Of a stretch of DNA of 64,000 nt, positions 1 to 10,492 are shown one piece after another; the stretch's first letter is position 1; each line of letters begins with the position of its first letter. The stretch spans positions 753,295-817,294 of the forward strand of contig PDUO01000006.1 in assembly GCA_003008705.1 (NCBI GenBank), read 5' to 3'. The notes beneath the pieces are model-generated. The model saw only the letters and a program-made list of their open reading frames with translations, ran no database searches and was not told where the DNA came from. The translations under genes were made by a program, and so were the position numbers. Origin of the DNA: Pezicula radicicola (taxonomy: Eukaryota; Ascomycota; Leotiomycetes; Helotiales; Dermateaceae).

Positions 1-1980
1 TTCTTCGATTCCTACCAGGGAAAAGGAAAACTCACAGGCCCAATGATATTTGAAACGCAGTAAGCGATGAAGACCAAAGCATTTACTGTGACCTTCTTTG
101 TATGCCCAGCGGTGTTTGCACTGTTAAGTCCAAGGGAGACGATATATGGGCCAAGGTAGAAATATGCAAAGTAAAGTGCAACTAGTCGGCCATTGAGGTT
201 GGAAAGGGGAAGACAATAGACAAACACAGTAGAAATCAGGCCTATGATAAGCCCGACAATGATAATGATGCCGCGGAAATGGTGCTTTGGAAGATGCTTG
301 GCAAGAAGAAAGACTGCGCCGTTACAGGCGTATGAAGACAAGGTCTGGATAATTCCTGGTGGAATGCTCAATAGCACCGCTTTCTGTGAGGAGTATCCCA
401 AGCCTTTGATAATAAGGGGTGTGAACTAAAGCGAGAAATTAGCTGTCAATTCTTACACATGTTTGATATGTACTGTAAAATAAATGTTAAAACTCACATT
501 GGTCAATCCACCATTAGGTATTGAGCTCCAAATATTGAAGAAAAACATGAGCCAAGTCTTAGGATCCCGCATTGCTTCCCAGAACTGATCCCACTTCCAC
601 ACTCTGTTCTCGATACCAGTCTGATTTTCTCGAACTCTGTCGACTGCGATAGCTTTCTCTCGCTCAGTTATAAACTTCGCTGTGACTGGAGAATCCGGGA
701 GGAAGATTCCAACGACAAGACCCCAGAGGATTGTCATAGATCCAGTGACCCAGAAAAATAGTCGCCATGGATTGTACCATTGGCCATCAGCAAACCCAAC
801 ACTGAAAACCTATCAGCACGAACCTAGTCAGACTGACAGCCTGGTATTGACTTACGCATAGCCAATTGATCCAGTAAAAAGTGTAGCAAGACCAGTATAG
901 AAAAGGCCCATTCTGATTGGTTGCTCTTCTCTACGATGACCATCAAATCAGCTTCTAAAAAGTGTGGTCAAGATGCAGAACTTCTAGGCAATGACCTACC
1001 TGGTATACCACATGCTAACAACAAGGAAATTACCGGGCACAATCGGTGCTTCTAGTACCCCAAGAAGGATACGCAGGGCCATCAGAGCCGGGAAGTTATT
1101 TACAAAACCTGTTCCAATGAGAATAATGCCGAATATGAACCTGTATTATCAGAGTCAGTAAATACGGGGTGGATATAAGTGTGTAAAACTTGATTCACGA
1201 GCTTTGGTATATGTATTAATCCCTAGAGATAGGTCTCAAAGCTCGTAAGTCAACCTAGATAGGAAATATGGCTTAGAGAATGTCTTTACTCAGCTGATGC
1301 CATCGTCTTGGCAATACGGAATCTCTGTAAAATCCTGCCAGATGGAATTGAAGCAAACATATATCCGACTGCTCAGGATCTTTAGTATTAGCCTTGCTTT
1401 CTCTAAGAAGTTAGAGGAGGAAGGGATGAAGCAGGCTCACGAACAATAAAAGGCGCTTCCAACCCATGCGTATCGATCACCTATAACGAGAAAAAGCACA
1501 GTGTCAGGTCAGCCACTCTAAAATAAAGTGAGAAGTTTAGGAAGCATGTTTAGAGCATAGAGACAGCTCTCAAGTCCTAGATATGCCTCGACGGGGGAAA
1601 AATATTGCGAGAAACTTACCCGTGAGGTTGCAATCTGTTTTCATGCCGTAGCTGTAGAAGTTAGGCCAAGCACTTTTTAGGCTTCATGTAATGAGAACTT
1701 ACACAGCACCGGTAGATGTTGTTATCTTGTCCAGAGCACTAAGTGATACATTGAACCAAAGGATTGGCACTAATCGTAAGTCCAGTTTCCACCTTAGTCT
1801 CTTCTCTTCCTTTCGTGTATAGGCACTGTCGCCATCCAATAGATCAGCATATGCAGCTGCAACATCTAGCTTGCTGTCTACTTCTTGGATCTTAAGAATA
1901 GAGCCATTTTGTACGTCCGGGCTGGTCGAGATCCCGCTGGCCACAGCTTTCGCCTGGTCTTTCTGGTCGAGATCAGCCAT
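1..1980 (-). CDS. Dal5-like MFS permease (ACS family), 3' end cut by window edge
   Basis: Eight coding exons fit one frame on the minus strand: 1703-1980, 1620-1651, 1445-1480, 1290-1368, 1000-1140, 856-930, 498-801 and 1-425, the last running off the window. The ATG at 1978-1980 starts MADLDQKDQ. A hydrophilic N-terminus leads into membrane segments with features of the anion:cation symporter (allantoate/vitamin permease, Dal5/Tna1) family: an IPSGRILQRF loop, RILLGVLEAP, a YTREEQPIRMG loop, FLPDSPV and a late NIWSSIPNGGLTN segment. Such proteins import small organic anions such as allantoate, nicotinate or pantothenate across the plasma membrane; the substrate cannot be read here. Several donors and acceptors were chosen because only they keep the frame and the family motifs. 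The intron at 1141-1289 belongs to a repeated intron family. The family is clear, the substrate unknown. Confidence 0.85.
1141..1289 (-). mobile_element. Introner-like element, family A copy 1 (intron of the Dal5-like gene)
   Basis: This 149-nt phase-2 intron resembles the 153-nt intron at 19933-20085 from donor to acceptor. Shared blocks on the minus strand include TTCCTATCTAGG, AAAGCTCGTGAATC (AAAGCTTGTGAATC in the other copy), ATCCACCC and an ACT(A/G)ACTCTGA branch-site region. A near-perfect stem is visible: GACTTACGAGCTTTG pairs with CAAAGCTCGTGAATC about 30 nt away. The host genes belong to different transporter families, so common descent of the intron position does not explain the match. 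Long internal hairpins and near-identical unlinked introns are hallmarks of introner-like elements described in Dothideomycetes. Confidence 0.65.
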
Positions 1981-3826
1981 CGTATCCCCAACCTGAAAAT
2001 TTGGAATTGTATAATAAGGCTTTCGAAGAGCTACTTATGCTCCCACAATTGATAAATCAGACGTTCTTAATCGTTGGCAAATGGATTAAGCATTCTATCT
2101 TGAGGAGCTTTGCCCACGATTATCGAACGTGGTCTCCAAATCAGAATAATCTGAACAATCTCACTGGTTCTTCCCCTCATTGATTCGCTCAAATCCGATC
2201 GCTCTATCAGCTCTCTGTCTTTGACCCTTCGACCAGGTGCCGAAAGATGTCCTATCAATCGGAATTGTTGCCCGCAACCCACTTTACCCTTGAATACTGA
2301 TAGCAGGCCAGGTTCCTCGGCTATTTCCGCATACTTATCGCCTACTTCAGGCAGTTGAGACTGCTATCTGCTGGCATAGAGCTCTGGAATACTTATAGTT
2401 ATAGCGCCAGCCATCTCATCAACTTGTCTTTCTGACTTCCACTTTATTGTTTGTGCAATTCAATTTCATGAACATACGTAGACGGCCAAGTCTGCTTTTA
2501 AAATTATAGGGTAGCATAGTGATCGACACTCGTTCGTGGCCTCCAGTGCAGACGATCACGCTTTCATCGATCATAATAATAGCCCAAGAAGCAAGTTTGC
2601 TGAATGGGAATGGTCATATACCTCTATTCGCCCTGTTTGTTCTCGCTTAGCAATTACCCAAGCAGCTTATCGAGCTCTCTTTGCTATTTAGCAGAATACA
2701 ATACAACAGAGGTGCTACCACCAAATTGACCTTCTATTGCAGACTTCTTCGAAAGCTTTAGTCAACCGCAAAGTGCGGCCACGTAGTCTCTTGCGCTCAG
2801 TTCCGTGAGGATAGTTTGAGGTCCCCAGGTTAGACGAGTTACTTAATAAGTGAGTTGCTCAATAGGTGATTACTTAAGTAAAACAACTCCTACGTGGCTA
2901 TTCCTTTAGCTTCTGATATGCGGTCAGATAGCAGTGATTTAATTTTACGGAAGAAATTACAGCATAAGTGTAGAAGACTTCAAGGTGTACGATGGGTGTT
3001 TGAAGAAGTGAGAATTCTGTGAACTGTCCCCTGCCATTTGTTAAAAAGGAGGGAACGCCTGTGCTGTGTTAAAATGTTGAAGCGAGACAAAACCTCGAGT
3101 TCGATGAGCTGTTAGTTAATAACTCTTGCTTGCTTGTCTTAAGAAATAGTATGCTTGGTTGATGAGGGTAGTTAAGCAACTGTAACGGATCTATGGAACA
3201 TGTTCTTCAATGATTACACGCCGGTCATTTAGAAGTAGTGTTAGAAATGGTGCTTGCAAATAGGCTCTAGGCACCGGAATATTCGGAAAGTCTATTTAGT
3301 CTTATATGTGGTGTGGCAACCCCACATCTGAATAGCTTCATCAATTACATGAGTACCGACAATTCAACCCATTATTTCTGACAAGTAGAAAGTACGTAAT
3401 TTAGAACCTAATACCTCTCTCTACTTTCTCTATAGACGAGAATTTCAAGGAAGTATAGGTTTCTGTCCCTTCGCTCCACAGTAGAATTTCGTTTCTATAG
3501 GTACGATATTTTTAATCGGAAGATACTGCTCTGCATACACATCGGGTTGCAAACTGTTTCCTTTCTGCTTTGTCTCTAGAACTATCTATCTGGTTAGAAG
3601 GAAGCTTACATTGTCAAATAACTTAGCCTATATTATAGTAGTGCATTAAACTTTGCCTACTTCCAATCACCATCTAGCATTACGGCACAGCTAGCACGGC
3701 CTCCCCCTCCAAGAAGCTAGCTACTAAATAAATACCAACCCCGCAACTCCATCCCCACCATCAAGTTTCCTTCCCATCCCCAAAAAACCACAAAAAACCC
3801 CCAAATAATAAAACAATCAAACAAAT
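1981..3826. other. Intergenic, divergent promoter region
   Basis: No coding potential seen. This holds the upstream regions of the minus-strand permease and the plus-strand small membrane protein. Around 2841-2882 there are short A/T-rich motifs of the type AAGTGAGTTGCTCAA that recur near 36.5 kb, 58.0 kb and 58.5 kb, perhaps a decayed MITE fragment. The last 120 bases before 3827 are C-rich with CCAACCCC and CCCCACCATC runs, like a fungal core promoter. Confidence 0.5.
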
Positions 3827-4300
3827 ATGCCAATTATACTCGGAGACACCTCGCCGGCACCGAGATGGAATAAGGTCCTACTAATACTACTATGGCTATC
3901 ACAGTTCACAATGACAGCCTTGTCCGAATTCCAGCTTTTCATAGCCATAAGCTTCTTAGGCTATGCAGAGTCATTTGGGGTTTATTTCTTGTAATAATCT
4001 TCCTTTCCTGGGCAGTTTAATTTGTATACTAACCAAAGGATCACTGTTTGTACTAGTTTGCTCACCACGATATCAATTATAAACGTCCTACTCCTCGCCG
4101 TGATATGCTACGAAGCATATATATACGCAGTCGATCGTCTAACCGCGTCAACATACTACAGATTTCAAGTCGTTAAGAGCGGTTATATCGCGTTCCTCCT
4201 ATTAAGCTCTTTATTCTCGAGTTCAGGAATTATTTTCCCTATATTTACGAATATCTTGGGGCTTTTTGACGTGTTGTGGAGATTGAGCTTGTTTGTGTGA
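3827..4300 (+). CDS. Small multi-pass membrane protein, two exons, unknown function
   Basis: Exon 1 is 3827-3990 and exon 2 is 4057-4300. The 66-nt intron has a GTAATAAT donor, a perfect TACTAAC branch site and a TACTAG acceptor, and joins both frames in phase 2. The product is 135 aa, starting MPIILGDTSPAPRWNK. It has four hydrophobic stretches (about residues 17-33, 37-54, 56-77 and 93-125) with short polar loops and almost no tail. This resembles small tetraspan proteins of the MARVEL/SUR7 type in layout only; no family motif was recognised. A C-rich promoter-like stretch precedes the ATG. The splice signals, matching phases and continuous hydrophobic pattern argue for a real gene. Function is unknown. 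Confidence 0.55.
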
Positions 4301-4691
4301 GTATACACATAGTGTTAGGTAGTTGGAGAATATCGCTGATTATGCGTCACTGGTGTAGAGCTCCCTTTTGGTCGGCGTTGTGGTACGCTTATGTTGTGAG
4401 GAAAGATTCCCAGGTCGGGCTGGGTAGCACTTCTAGCATGGCATTGTGAGAAGTGAGTGCTTGAATTTGAGCAAGGAGACTTGTAGACTGAGATTGATCG
4501 AAATTAAGGTTGAGAAAAATTGTTGGATAGAGCCGTCATTTACCTTTTCTTTCCTGGTAGAGCTATCGGACCAAGATTGCACTCATATTGTGGGAAAGAC
4601 GCCGACGCAAATTTTTTAAAAGAAAAGGATGTTCGGGAAATGGAATGGAAAGGTATGTCTAGCGCTCATCATTCATTAGCCACTACCGTTT
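4301..4691. other. Intergenic, convergent 3' regions
   Basis: This lies between the ends of the small membrane protein gene and the truncated SAT4-family gene. No gene, repeat or RNA was recognised. A short open frame at 4520-4702 has no family features. Confidence 0.4.
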
Positions 4692-5498
4692 TTAAGAATT
4701 GATCGTGCCTGAGCCCAATCCGTCGCTTAAGCTCCCTAATTTCCTGTCTCGTTCCATTTTGATGTCTCTAGAATCGCCATCGTGCCATTTCTGACTCCAT
4801 CCCTGTGTAACAAATATTGCACCATCAGCTACAACCAAGTTCTGCTTACTCTCTCCATCCCGACTGCCCACTGCTGACTCCATCTCACTCAATAGCACAC
4901 TCTCGGTCATTGCACGCGACTTGGTCCCAGAGGAATACACATTCGATGAAGAATCTGGCTTGGAGTTATTGTAATTTGCATATCGTGAACGATGGACTTC
5001 TACTCGGCCGCGGACAAAAATTGCAAAAGCGGGCAGACAACCAACAAGGATAGCGACCATGCCTTCAATAGCAGCCCAGAGAATCAACCAAGATGTGCTA
5101 ACTTGTCCAGCACTAGTGCTGGAGTGGAGGGAGACGACGCGCACAATGACAAATGCCATGGTTATTATGCCGACCGTGAAGACGAGGCCGAGAGAAAACT
5201 TTTCCATAGTGGATATTTGAAGGTTCCATAGGAGCCGAAGAGGGATGAGCATGACTGTAAGAATTAGAACGTGCTTGGTAGCAAGGAAAGAGAAGCATAC
5301 TTAGCAGGTCTGTTATGAGATCCACAGCAAGAGCATACCACAGGCTTGTTGCTTTTGCTATAGCATCGTGGGGTGTTTCGCAAGCTCCTACAGCCAGTCA
5401 GTTGTCTTTCAATTGAAATACATTATAATCCCATTGTGTGGCATACCGGCTGTGAACCAAGAAGACATCAAATAATGAAACCTCATGTGAAGGTACAT
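4692..5498 (-). pseudogene. N-terminally truncated SAT4/rhodopsin-domain membrane protein
   Basis: Three exons join in frame: 5447-5498, 5301-5387 and 4692-5254. They give a 233-aa open product with an ATG at 5496-5498. The part from GACETPHDAI onward matches the second half of fungal SAT4 (rhodopsin-domain) integral membrane proteins: DLITDLLIMLIP and LLWNLQIS, two more membrane segments (about residues 66-90 and 96-117), then a polar Ser-rich tail of about 115 residues. The two complete family members here (12650-13935 and 32537-34004) are about 390 aa and have four more helices before this point; none is recognisable in the kilobase upstream. It is either a 5'-truncated relic with a fortuitous start or a gene with unrecognised upstream exons. 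The frame is still open, so decay would be recent. SAT4 proteins include a G-protein-coupled-receptor-like subset, but most have no known role. Confidence 0.6.
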
Positions 5499-6892
5499 GG
5501 GTACTCTGTACAAGAATGGCAGTTCAGGGGATAACCCCTGCCATTGAGAATATGAAATCTCTACTTCGTACATTCTATGGAGTATACATGGTATAGACTT
5601 TGTGTCTTGAAGAGCTGTGATAATTCTTTTTCAAACAAGTACCTCAGAGTCACTCTGATTGTAATATCGGCCTCTCAAGTCACTGAGCAATTGATGATCT
5701 GAGAACGTGAGAGATCGTCCAGCACTATGCTGGCGACGAGTATTCCAGGTCCCAGGGCTACGGAGGTGGTCCAAGATTGCGCTATCGTATGCATGTGAAC
5801 ATCAATTGTTAACACTGAACAGCGCACAGAATCTCCCAGGGCTTTAGCTCGTGGTGAAGCGCCGACCATGTATGTGGAAGACAAGACCTCCATAGAAACT
5901 TGATAAAGTTGCGCAAACCGGGTCGATTCCATGACTCCCTTGCTCAATGGTCCACTCCTCAATTTCGCCATCATCTTAGTCCTGGAAAAAAAGTCTTTGG
6001 AGCGTGGTCGTAAAGAGGCCAGCCATCTTCTATTGGAAACAAACAAATCATTTCAAGTTCATGTTCCTTAAATATCGGGCCGTTCCACAACACATCTGCA
6101 TCCAATGGTAGACACAACTTCGTGTTAGAGTACCAATGACAGTTGAAATGGGGAGAGGACCCCGAGACCAGACGAGCTTCGGAAATGATAAGCCACCAAG
6201 TCTTCTGTGCCTCTTTCCTGCCGTGTTGAATCCTGGAATTGGACTTCAGTTTACGATCCGATTGCTGGAAATAGAAGGTGGTACTACGCCATACTACACC
6301 ATAGCCGGCTAGCCGTTGAGCTCCAATGCAAGGGCATTATTTCCGTAGAGTATACACCACACCATCGTAGAAAGCAATTCTTGGCTGCAGTATATCAGGA
6401 TCAACCCAACCTCAAGTAAGAACTAGAGGAGGTTCACAGCTGATGTCGATGAAGCCACCATCTGGAAGGGTTAAGTTTTGATGCTGAGGTTGTGGTTGTG
6501 GATGGGATAAAGCAAAGCAAGAGGAGAGAAAGAGGATGAAAATCCCCCACAATCAGAGCTCTTGGCATCGCTCGCTAAAAAATATAGGTACGAATACTGC
6601 TAGCGCATGGACATGCTTCCAGAACGGCTCCTCCTCCTCTTACTGTAGATCCGATCTCCAAATATCTACGTAGGGACTCGACTTCCCCTCGCTTTTAGAT
6701 CCATGTAACATCAAAAAAGAGATTGTAGGCTCCTAGGAGCTACTTCGACATGTATCACTAAAGTAGGTAAGCTACCTGTAAGTTTTGATTTCTCTTTCTC
6801 CCTCTTCTCTCTGTTCCTGCCTGTGACACCATCCTCCCCCACAGGCTGCATTACTGCCACCCTCCTTCTCTGCAGAGTACGCATTTATCACC
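5499..6892. other. Intergenic, no supported gene
   Basis: This holds the upstream region of the truncated SAT4 gene and the promoter of the secreted FAD oxidoreductase. A minus-strand open frame at 5675-6046 (123 aa) has no membrane segments, no family motif and no splice support, so it is not called. The 300 bases before 6893 contain C/T-rich tracts typical of a fungal promoter. Confidence 0.4.
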
Positions 6893-8575
6893 ATGCGCTT
6901 CTCAAGCCTCGGCTTGCTTATTCTTGGCTTCGCAGGCCTCGAAGTAGTCGCGCAGAATGCCACACTCACCTTGGATGAAATTGACGCGCAAATATCAGCC
7001 TTCCTCCAAAGCTCACAGAACTCCACCTTGAGTAGCAGATCAGGAGCTTTATCTGGTTGTTCTCTCGCTGTAAAGCTCCTACTTCCCGTTTTGAGAGATA
7101 CTCTCTGACAAAATTCTAGTGCAGGTTCTTGCACTTCTTCCTTCCGGGTCAGGTTTCGTACCCTGAAAGCACGACCTACGAGTACGAAGAGTCTCGTTAT
7201 TGGGCAGTCCAACAAGCATCCAGTTCCCCAATCTGTCGACTCTCGCCTTCAAATGCTTTCTCGGTGTCTACTGGCGTTCTGACTGCGCGGGTAGTATCGT
7301 GCGAATTTGCGGTCAAGAGTGGTGGGCACGCAGCTTTTTACGGTGCGTCCAACATCAATGGGGGATTGACAATTGATCTGGTAAATTTGAACGAAGTTGT
7401 CGTTTCTGCGGATGAGACTCAGACCTCTGTTGGAGCTGGGAACAGGTGGTATGATGTCTACACAAAATTAGACCCATTGGGCCTTTCAGTAATTGGGGGG
7501 CGAGTTGCAGACATTGGAGTTGGTGGATTGACGCTTGGGGGAGGCATATCATTCTTCTCTGGGCGGTACGGCTGGGCTTGTGACAATGTGAATACATATG
7601 AAGTTCGTTCGCCCCTGGGTCTATTGAAGTCCAACTCTAACCATAACACAGGTCGTTTTCGCTGATGGCACTATTCACGAGGTCAGCTATGCCACCTACC
7701 CAGATCTCTACTATGCCCTTCGAGGAGGTGGTAATAACTTTGGTATCGTCACGCGCTTCGACCTCAATACGTTCTCCCAAGGCGACATGTGGGCTGGATC
7801 CGAGACTTTTATATATGATAACTCAACAGCAACAGCCCTCAATAACGCCTTCTACAATATGAATATCAACGCTCCTTCAGATCCTTATGCTGCAGTGATC
7901 CTCGCATACGCCTATGTGCAAGCCGAAGATATCTATGTCATAGCCTCAGATCTACAATATGGCAAACCTGTCATCAATCCACCAATCCTCCAAAATTTCA
8001 CCGCAGTCGCTGGCGTGATTGCAAGTACACTCCGCATAACCTCGCTCTCTAACCTTACAGTCGAATTCAACAACTCAAACCCAGGGGGGTATCGTCAGAC
8101 CTACTGGGCGCTCATGGTCAAGAACTCTCCAACTCTGATGTCCGAGATAACAGCAATCTTTATGAATGAAACCAATGCCATCAAAGATGCAGCCAACATC
8201 ACCTCATCCTGTGTCTACCAGCCCATAACCACAGACCAAATGTCACACTTTTCAAAGAACGGCGGCAACGCTCTCGGGCTATCTCCCGCCGACGGACCAT
8301 TAAACATCATAAACATCGATATCTCCTGGTCCTCTGAAGCAGACGACACTAGAGTACTAGCTGCAGCGAGGAATATCGTGAACCAAGCAAATGTAACAGC
8401 GTATGCACAAGGCCTAGGAAATATGTTCCTCTACCAGAACTATGCCGCACTAGAGCAACCCGTTTTCCCAAGTTATGGTGCTGCAAATCTAGAGAAACTG
8501 AGAGCTGTGAGTGCAAAGTATGACCCAAGTAAGGTGTGGCAGACCTTGCAGCCGGGTTACTTCAAGGTTGGCTGA
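6893..8575 (+). CDS. Secreted FAD-linked oxidoreductase, berberine-bridge-enzyme-like
   Basis: Exons 6893-7069, 7120-7602 and 7652-8575 join in phase 0 to give 527 aa. A signal peptide (MRFSSLGLLILGFAGLEVVAQ, cleaved near residue 20) is followed by the PCMH-type FAD-binding fold. The GCSLAC and LPGQVSYP segments precede FAVKSGGHA, whose His is the usual covalent FAD attachment site, then GAGNRWYDVY and GVGGLTLGGGISFFSGRYG. After the second intron come VVFADGT and LRGGGNNFGIVTRF. A BBE-type C-terminus (YQNYAAL near the end, then KVWQTLQPGYFK) closes the protein. Many Asn-X-Ser/Thr sites fit secretion. Relatives oxidise alcohols, sugars or alkaloid-like substrates with oxygen; some serve biosynthetic clusters. 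No cluster genes are adjacent, so a stand-alone extracellular oxidase is the simplest view. The substrate is unknown. Confidence 0.9.
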
Positions 8576-9013
8576 TAGGGGAAGAAGTGAGCCAAGGAGA
8601 TTGGGGGACAAAGACGGATAGAACGCTGTCTGCAGACTGTTTACTACTGCAAAACATATATACATATATACATAATACGTAATACGTAAAAGTTTGAATA
8701 CTGATGAAGTATATTTTTGAAAACGTAAAAGACTTATGAACGCCAAGTAGAATATAGTCTAATTTAAACCAGGGTATTTACAGTGTATATATACATAAGC
8801 CAACAACCGAGCGCCGTATCGTATCAAACAATAACAATCGGAAATATACATACAAGTGCAGGACATACTCTGGTATATAAATATATATGCCGATATATGT
8901 AATACCAATGCATCCATAGGTATACAGTAAAGCAAACGCACGAAACTTTTCGTACTCTAGTCTTATATCCCCCAGGCTATATGCGTGTGCTATATGTAAC
9001 AGCTATGTACTGC
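8576..9013. other. Convergent intergenic spacer
   Basis: Shared 3' region of the FAD oxidoreductase (+) and GT69 gene (-). It is rich in TATATA/ATACATA runs (8650-8900), suitable for polyadenylation of both transcripts. No gene was seen. Confidence 0.5.
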
Positions 9014-10492
9014 TCATTCTAGAGGAGGAACCTCGTAGCGCAGATTATCCCAATTGCCCTCTCCTTCTTCCAGCTTGCCCTCCTTGAGCACAAGCAATTG
9101 TCGAACACCACAATAACCACCTCTTGCGGCGGTTCTCTCAAAGTCTGTATAGTGTCCCCTGCTCTCCCAATTTCCCAACCCTCCTTCCTCACCAAGCGTC
9201 GCTCTACCCGATATCTTCTTGACATCTGTCTTAGAAAGCGAGGCAGGTTGGGAAACCCATAGTCGGTCCTTGATAATCTGACCTTCTTTCTCTGTTCTGC
9301 GGGCATTGTAACGTGGCATGTGGGCAAGAGGGTTGATGATTGCTTGGAGGAGGGCAAATAGTCGTTCAAAGCGTTTAGCTAATGCAATGCCCTTGAATGT
9401 TCCGGCGTCATATGCGACGCGCACAAAAGGGTTCATATAAATGCCTGGATCGCTGTCATCGAAGCTAGATTCCGTGGTGAGGTTAGAGAGAGACATGATG
9501 TCTGCATGTATCAGACAACATTCAGAGGAATCCCAAAAGGGTTCGGGTTCGGATCGGAAACGAAGGGGGAGGATCGGCAGTGTTGTGTCTTGTGGTACAG
9601 CAAGACCACCTTGCATGAAGTATTTCGCATCGAAGGCGACCATTCCACCCCAGCAGCTCTTGACTCGGACTGCGTCTTTACCAGCCAGGACATCATTCCT
9701 GCTTGCAGCATCCCCTTCATTCGCAAACCAAGGGAATATGGGTACTCCAATGCTGTATCCTTCCAAGTCCCTCGTCGCAAAGGTGTCGTAGTATTTCCAG
9801 GACGTCACAAAATCCGCTCCGCAGACGGCGTTGTATGTTGACTTTCCGTCCTTCACATTTGTTCCCCAGAGCAGGCGCGTCGCATCCTTAGCCTCGAAAA
9901 AGACATCGTTGATGAAGAGCACCTTGTCGAAGCGCGCCGGCGAGTTCTGTAGGGGCTGTAACGCCTTGTTCCGAACTTCTGCGAGATACGCAATCCGTTT
10001 TATCCTCTCTTCTCCAGTAGGTAGAAGAGTATGCGGGATGCTCTCCAACACAATAGGATCCTGTTCCTCAACGACCAGACTGCTATTACATGACAGCTTG
10101 GAGTCCAGTTCCTTCAACGCAGAACCAGGACCGCCATAGATGCTGACGAAGACTCTCTCCTTTCCAATCAAATCTACCAACTCTAATAAAGACTTACCCC
10201 AAGCGCCGGTTATCAGGTCCCCGTCGATGATGTTCGCTGCGATAAAAACAGTTTCGTCGGCGGGGATGGAAAAGGGCGGAGGGTTGGTGTAGGAGGCGTT
10301 GAATGTGGTTTGCCAGAAAAGGAAGACGATGACGCCGATAAAGATATAGAGGGGTCGGACGACTCTCCTACTCTTGCGCAATAGAGCGAAGATAGAGGGA
10401 AAACGACGAATCCGCGGCCGGTCCTTTTCAGCGTCTAGGGAGGACCGCGGAAGCAGGTCATACTGGGTCATAGCTGCAGTTCTGCGCAGCAT
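9014..10492 (-). CDS. GT69 family alpha-1,3-mannosyltransferase (CMT1/CAP59-like)
   Basis: A single uninterrupted exon encodes 492 aa. It has type II Golgi topology: a basic cytosolic N-terminus, one membrane anchor at about residues 46-62 (RPLYIFIGVIVFLFW), then a lumenal catalytic part. The sequence resembles the cryptococcal mannosyltransferase 1 family (Pfam CAP59_mtransfer): VFIAANIIDGDLI, VFVSIYGGPGS, RIAYLAEVRNKAL, FDKVLFINDVFF (acidic motif in the DxD position), CGADFVTSWKYYDTFATRD, WFANEGD and a KSCWGGMVAFDA block. Known members transfer mannose in alpha-1,3 linkage, using GDP-mannose, onto glycolipids or polysaccharides. A second Met at residue 8 could be the real start. The promoter is the 2.1-kb gap to the next gene. 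Family confident, acceptor unknown. Confidence 0.88.
   Translation of the reverse strand: MLRRTAAMTQYDLLPRSSLDAEKDRPRIRRFPSIFALLRKSRRVVRPLYIFIGVIVFLFWQTTFNASYTNPPPFSIPADETVFIAANIIDGDLITGAWGKSLLELVDLIGKERVFVSIYGGPGSALKELDSKLSCNSSLVVEEQDPIVLESIPHTLLPTGEERIKRIAYLAEVRNKALQPLQNSPARFDKVLFINDVFFEAKDATRLLWGTNVKDGKSTYNAVCGADFVTSWKYYDTFATRDLEGYSIGVPIFPWFANEGDAASRNDVLAGKDAVRVKSCWGGMVAFDAKYFMQGGLAVPQDTTLPILPLRFRSEPEPFWDSSECCLIHADIMSLSNLTTESSFDDSDPGIYMNPFVRVAYDAGTFKGIALAKRFERLFALLQAIINPLAHMPRYNARRTEKEGQIIKDRLWVSQPASLSKTDVKKISGRATLGEEGGLGNWESRGHYTDFERTAARGGYCGVRQLLVLKEGKLEEGEGNWDNLRYEVPPLE

Noticed and set aside
5675..6046. 123-aa minus-strand frame upstream of the truncated SAT4 gene
   Set aside because: It contains none of the membrane helices expected for the missing N-terminus and no recognised domain.
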